Shown piece after piece: positions 6,140 to 6,151 of a stretch of DNA of 6,151 bases. The number at the start of each line of letters is the position of its first letter. Position 1 is the first letter of the stretch. Source of the stretch: Terrimesophilobacter sp039923755 (GTDB taxonomy: Bacteria; Actinomycetota; Actinomycetes; Actinomycetales; Microbacteriaceae); NCBI GenBank assembly GCA_039923755.1, contig JBDTCD010000022.1, forward strand, positions 1 to 6,151, in the 5' to 3' direction. Under the pieces are notes generated by a model. That model had not been told where the DNA came from and ran no database searches. It worked only from the letters and a program-made list of their open reading frames with translations. Both the position numbers and the translations under genes were made by a program.

Positions 6140-6151
6140 GACCGATCGGTC
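6140..6151. promoter_or_regulatory. Perfect 12-bp palindrome, candidate TetR operator
   Basis: GACCGATCGGTC is identical to its reverse complement. It ends 16 bases ahead of the ATG of the TetR gene (7 bases ahead of the alternative GTG) and touches the window edge, so it could be longer: T6139 would extend it to 14 bp if the next base outside is A. Short, fully symmetric sites next to the repressor's own start are the usual operators of TetR-family proteins. It would control the repressor, the MMPL pump and the YhgE/Pip gene together. Confidence 0.6.

Overview
The window is about 6 kb of GC-rich chromosomal DNA from what is most likely an actinobacterium. The evidence is the strong G/C bias at third codon positions, frequent GTG starts, and an MMPL plus YhgE/Pip plus TetR gene set typical of Actinobacteria. 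A Microbacteriaceae-like host is a guess from overall protein character, not something the sequence proves. I see no tRNA, rRNA, CRISPR array, insertion sequence or phage gene.

Layout: the left edge (1-489, + strand) holds the 3' half of a TIM-barrel sugar phosphate isomerase/epimerase gene, cut by the window start. A 75-bp convergent intergenic gap follows, with nested hairpins that probably act as a terminator. Everything else lies on the minus strand and reads right to left as one tightly packed unit. It starts with a TetR-family repressor (6123 to 5554). An MMPL-family transporter follows (5549 to 2424), starting 4 bases after the repressor's stop codon. Last is a YhgE/Pip-family membrane protein (2427 to 565), whose GTG start overlaps the MMPL stop in a GTGA junction. 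A perfect 12-bp palindrome at the right edge, just ahead of the repressor start, is the obvious candidate operator.

The unusual element is the MMPL protein. Its first ~750 residues are an ordinary 12-TM RND/MMPL exporter. About 280 further residues at the C-terminus look like an ABC-transporter nucleotide-binding domain in order and hydrophobic pattern, but the Walker A, signature, Walker B and H-loop positions all appear to be substituted. The next gene encodes a YhgE/Pip protein, whose C-terminal membrane half is related to ABC-2 permeases. A reasonable model is a TetR-controlled envelope export system in which an MMPL pump carries a degenerate, probably non-catalytic ABC-like domain that docks onto the YhgE/Pip partner. 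That model is inference. The domain order and the motif losses can be read directly from the translation.
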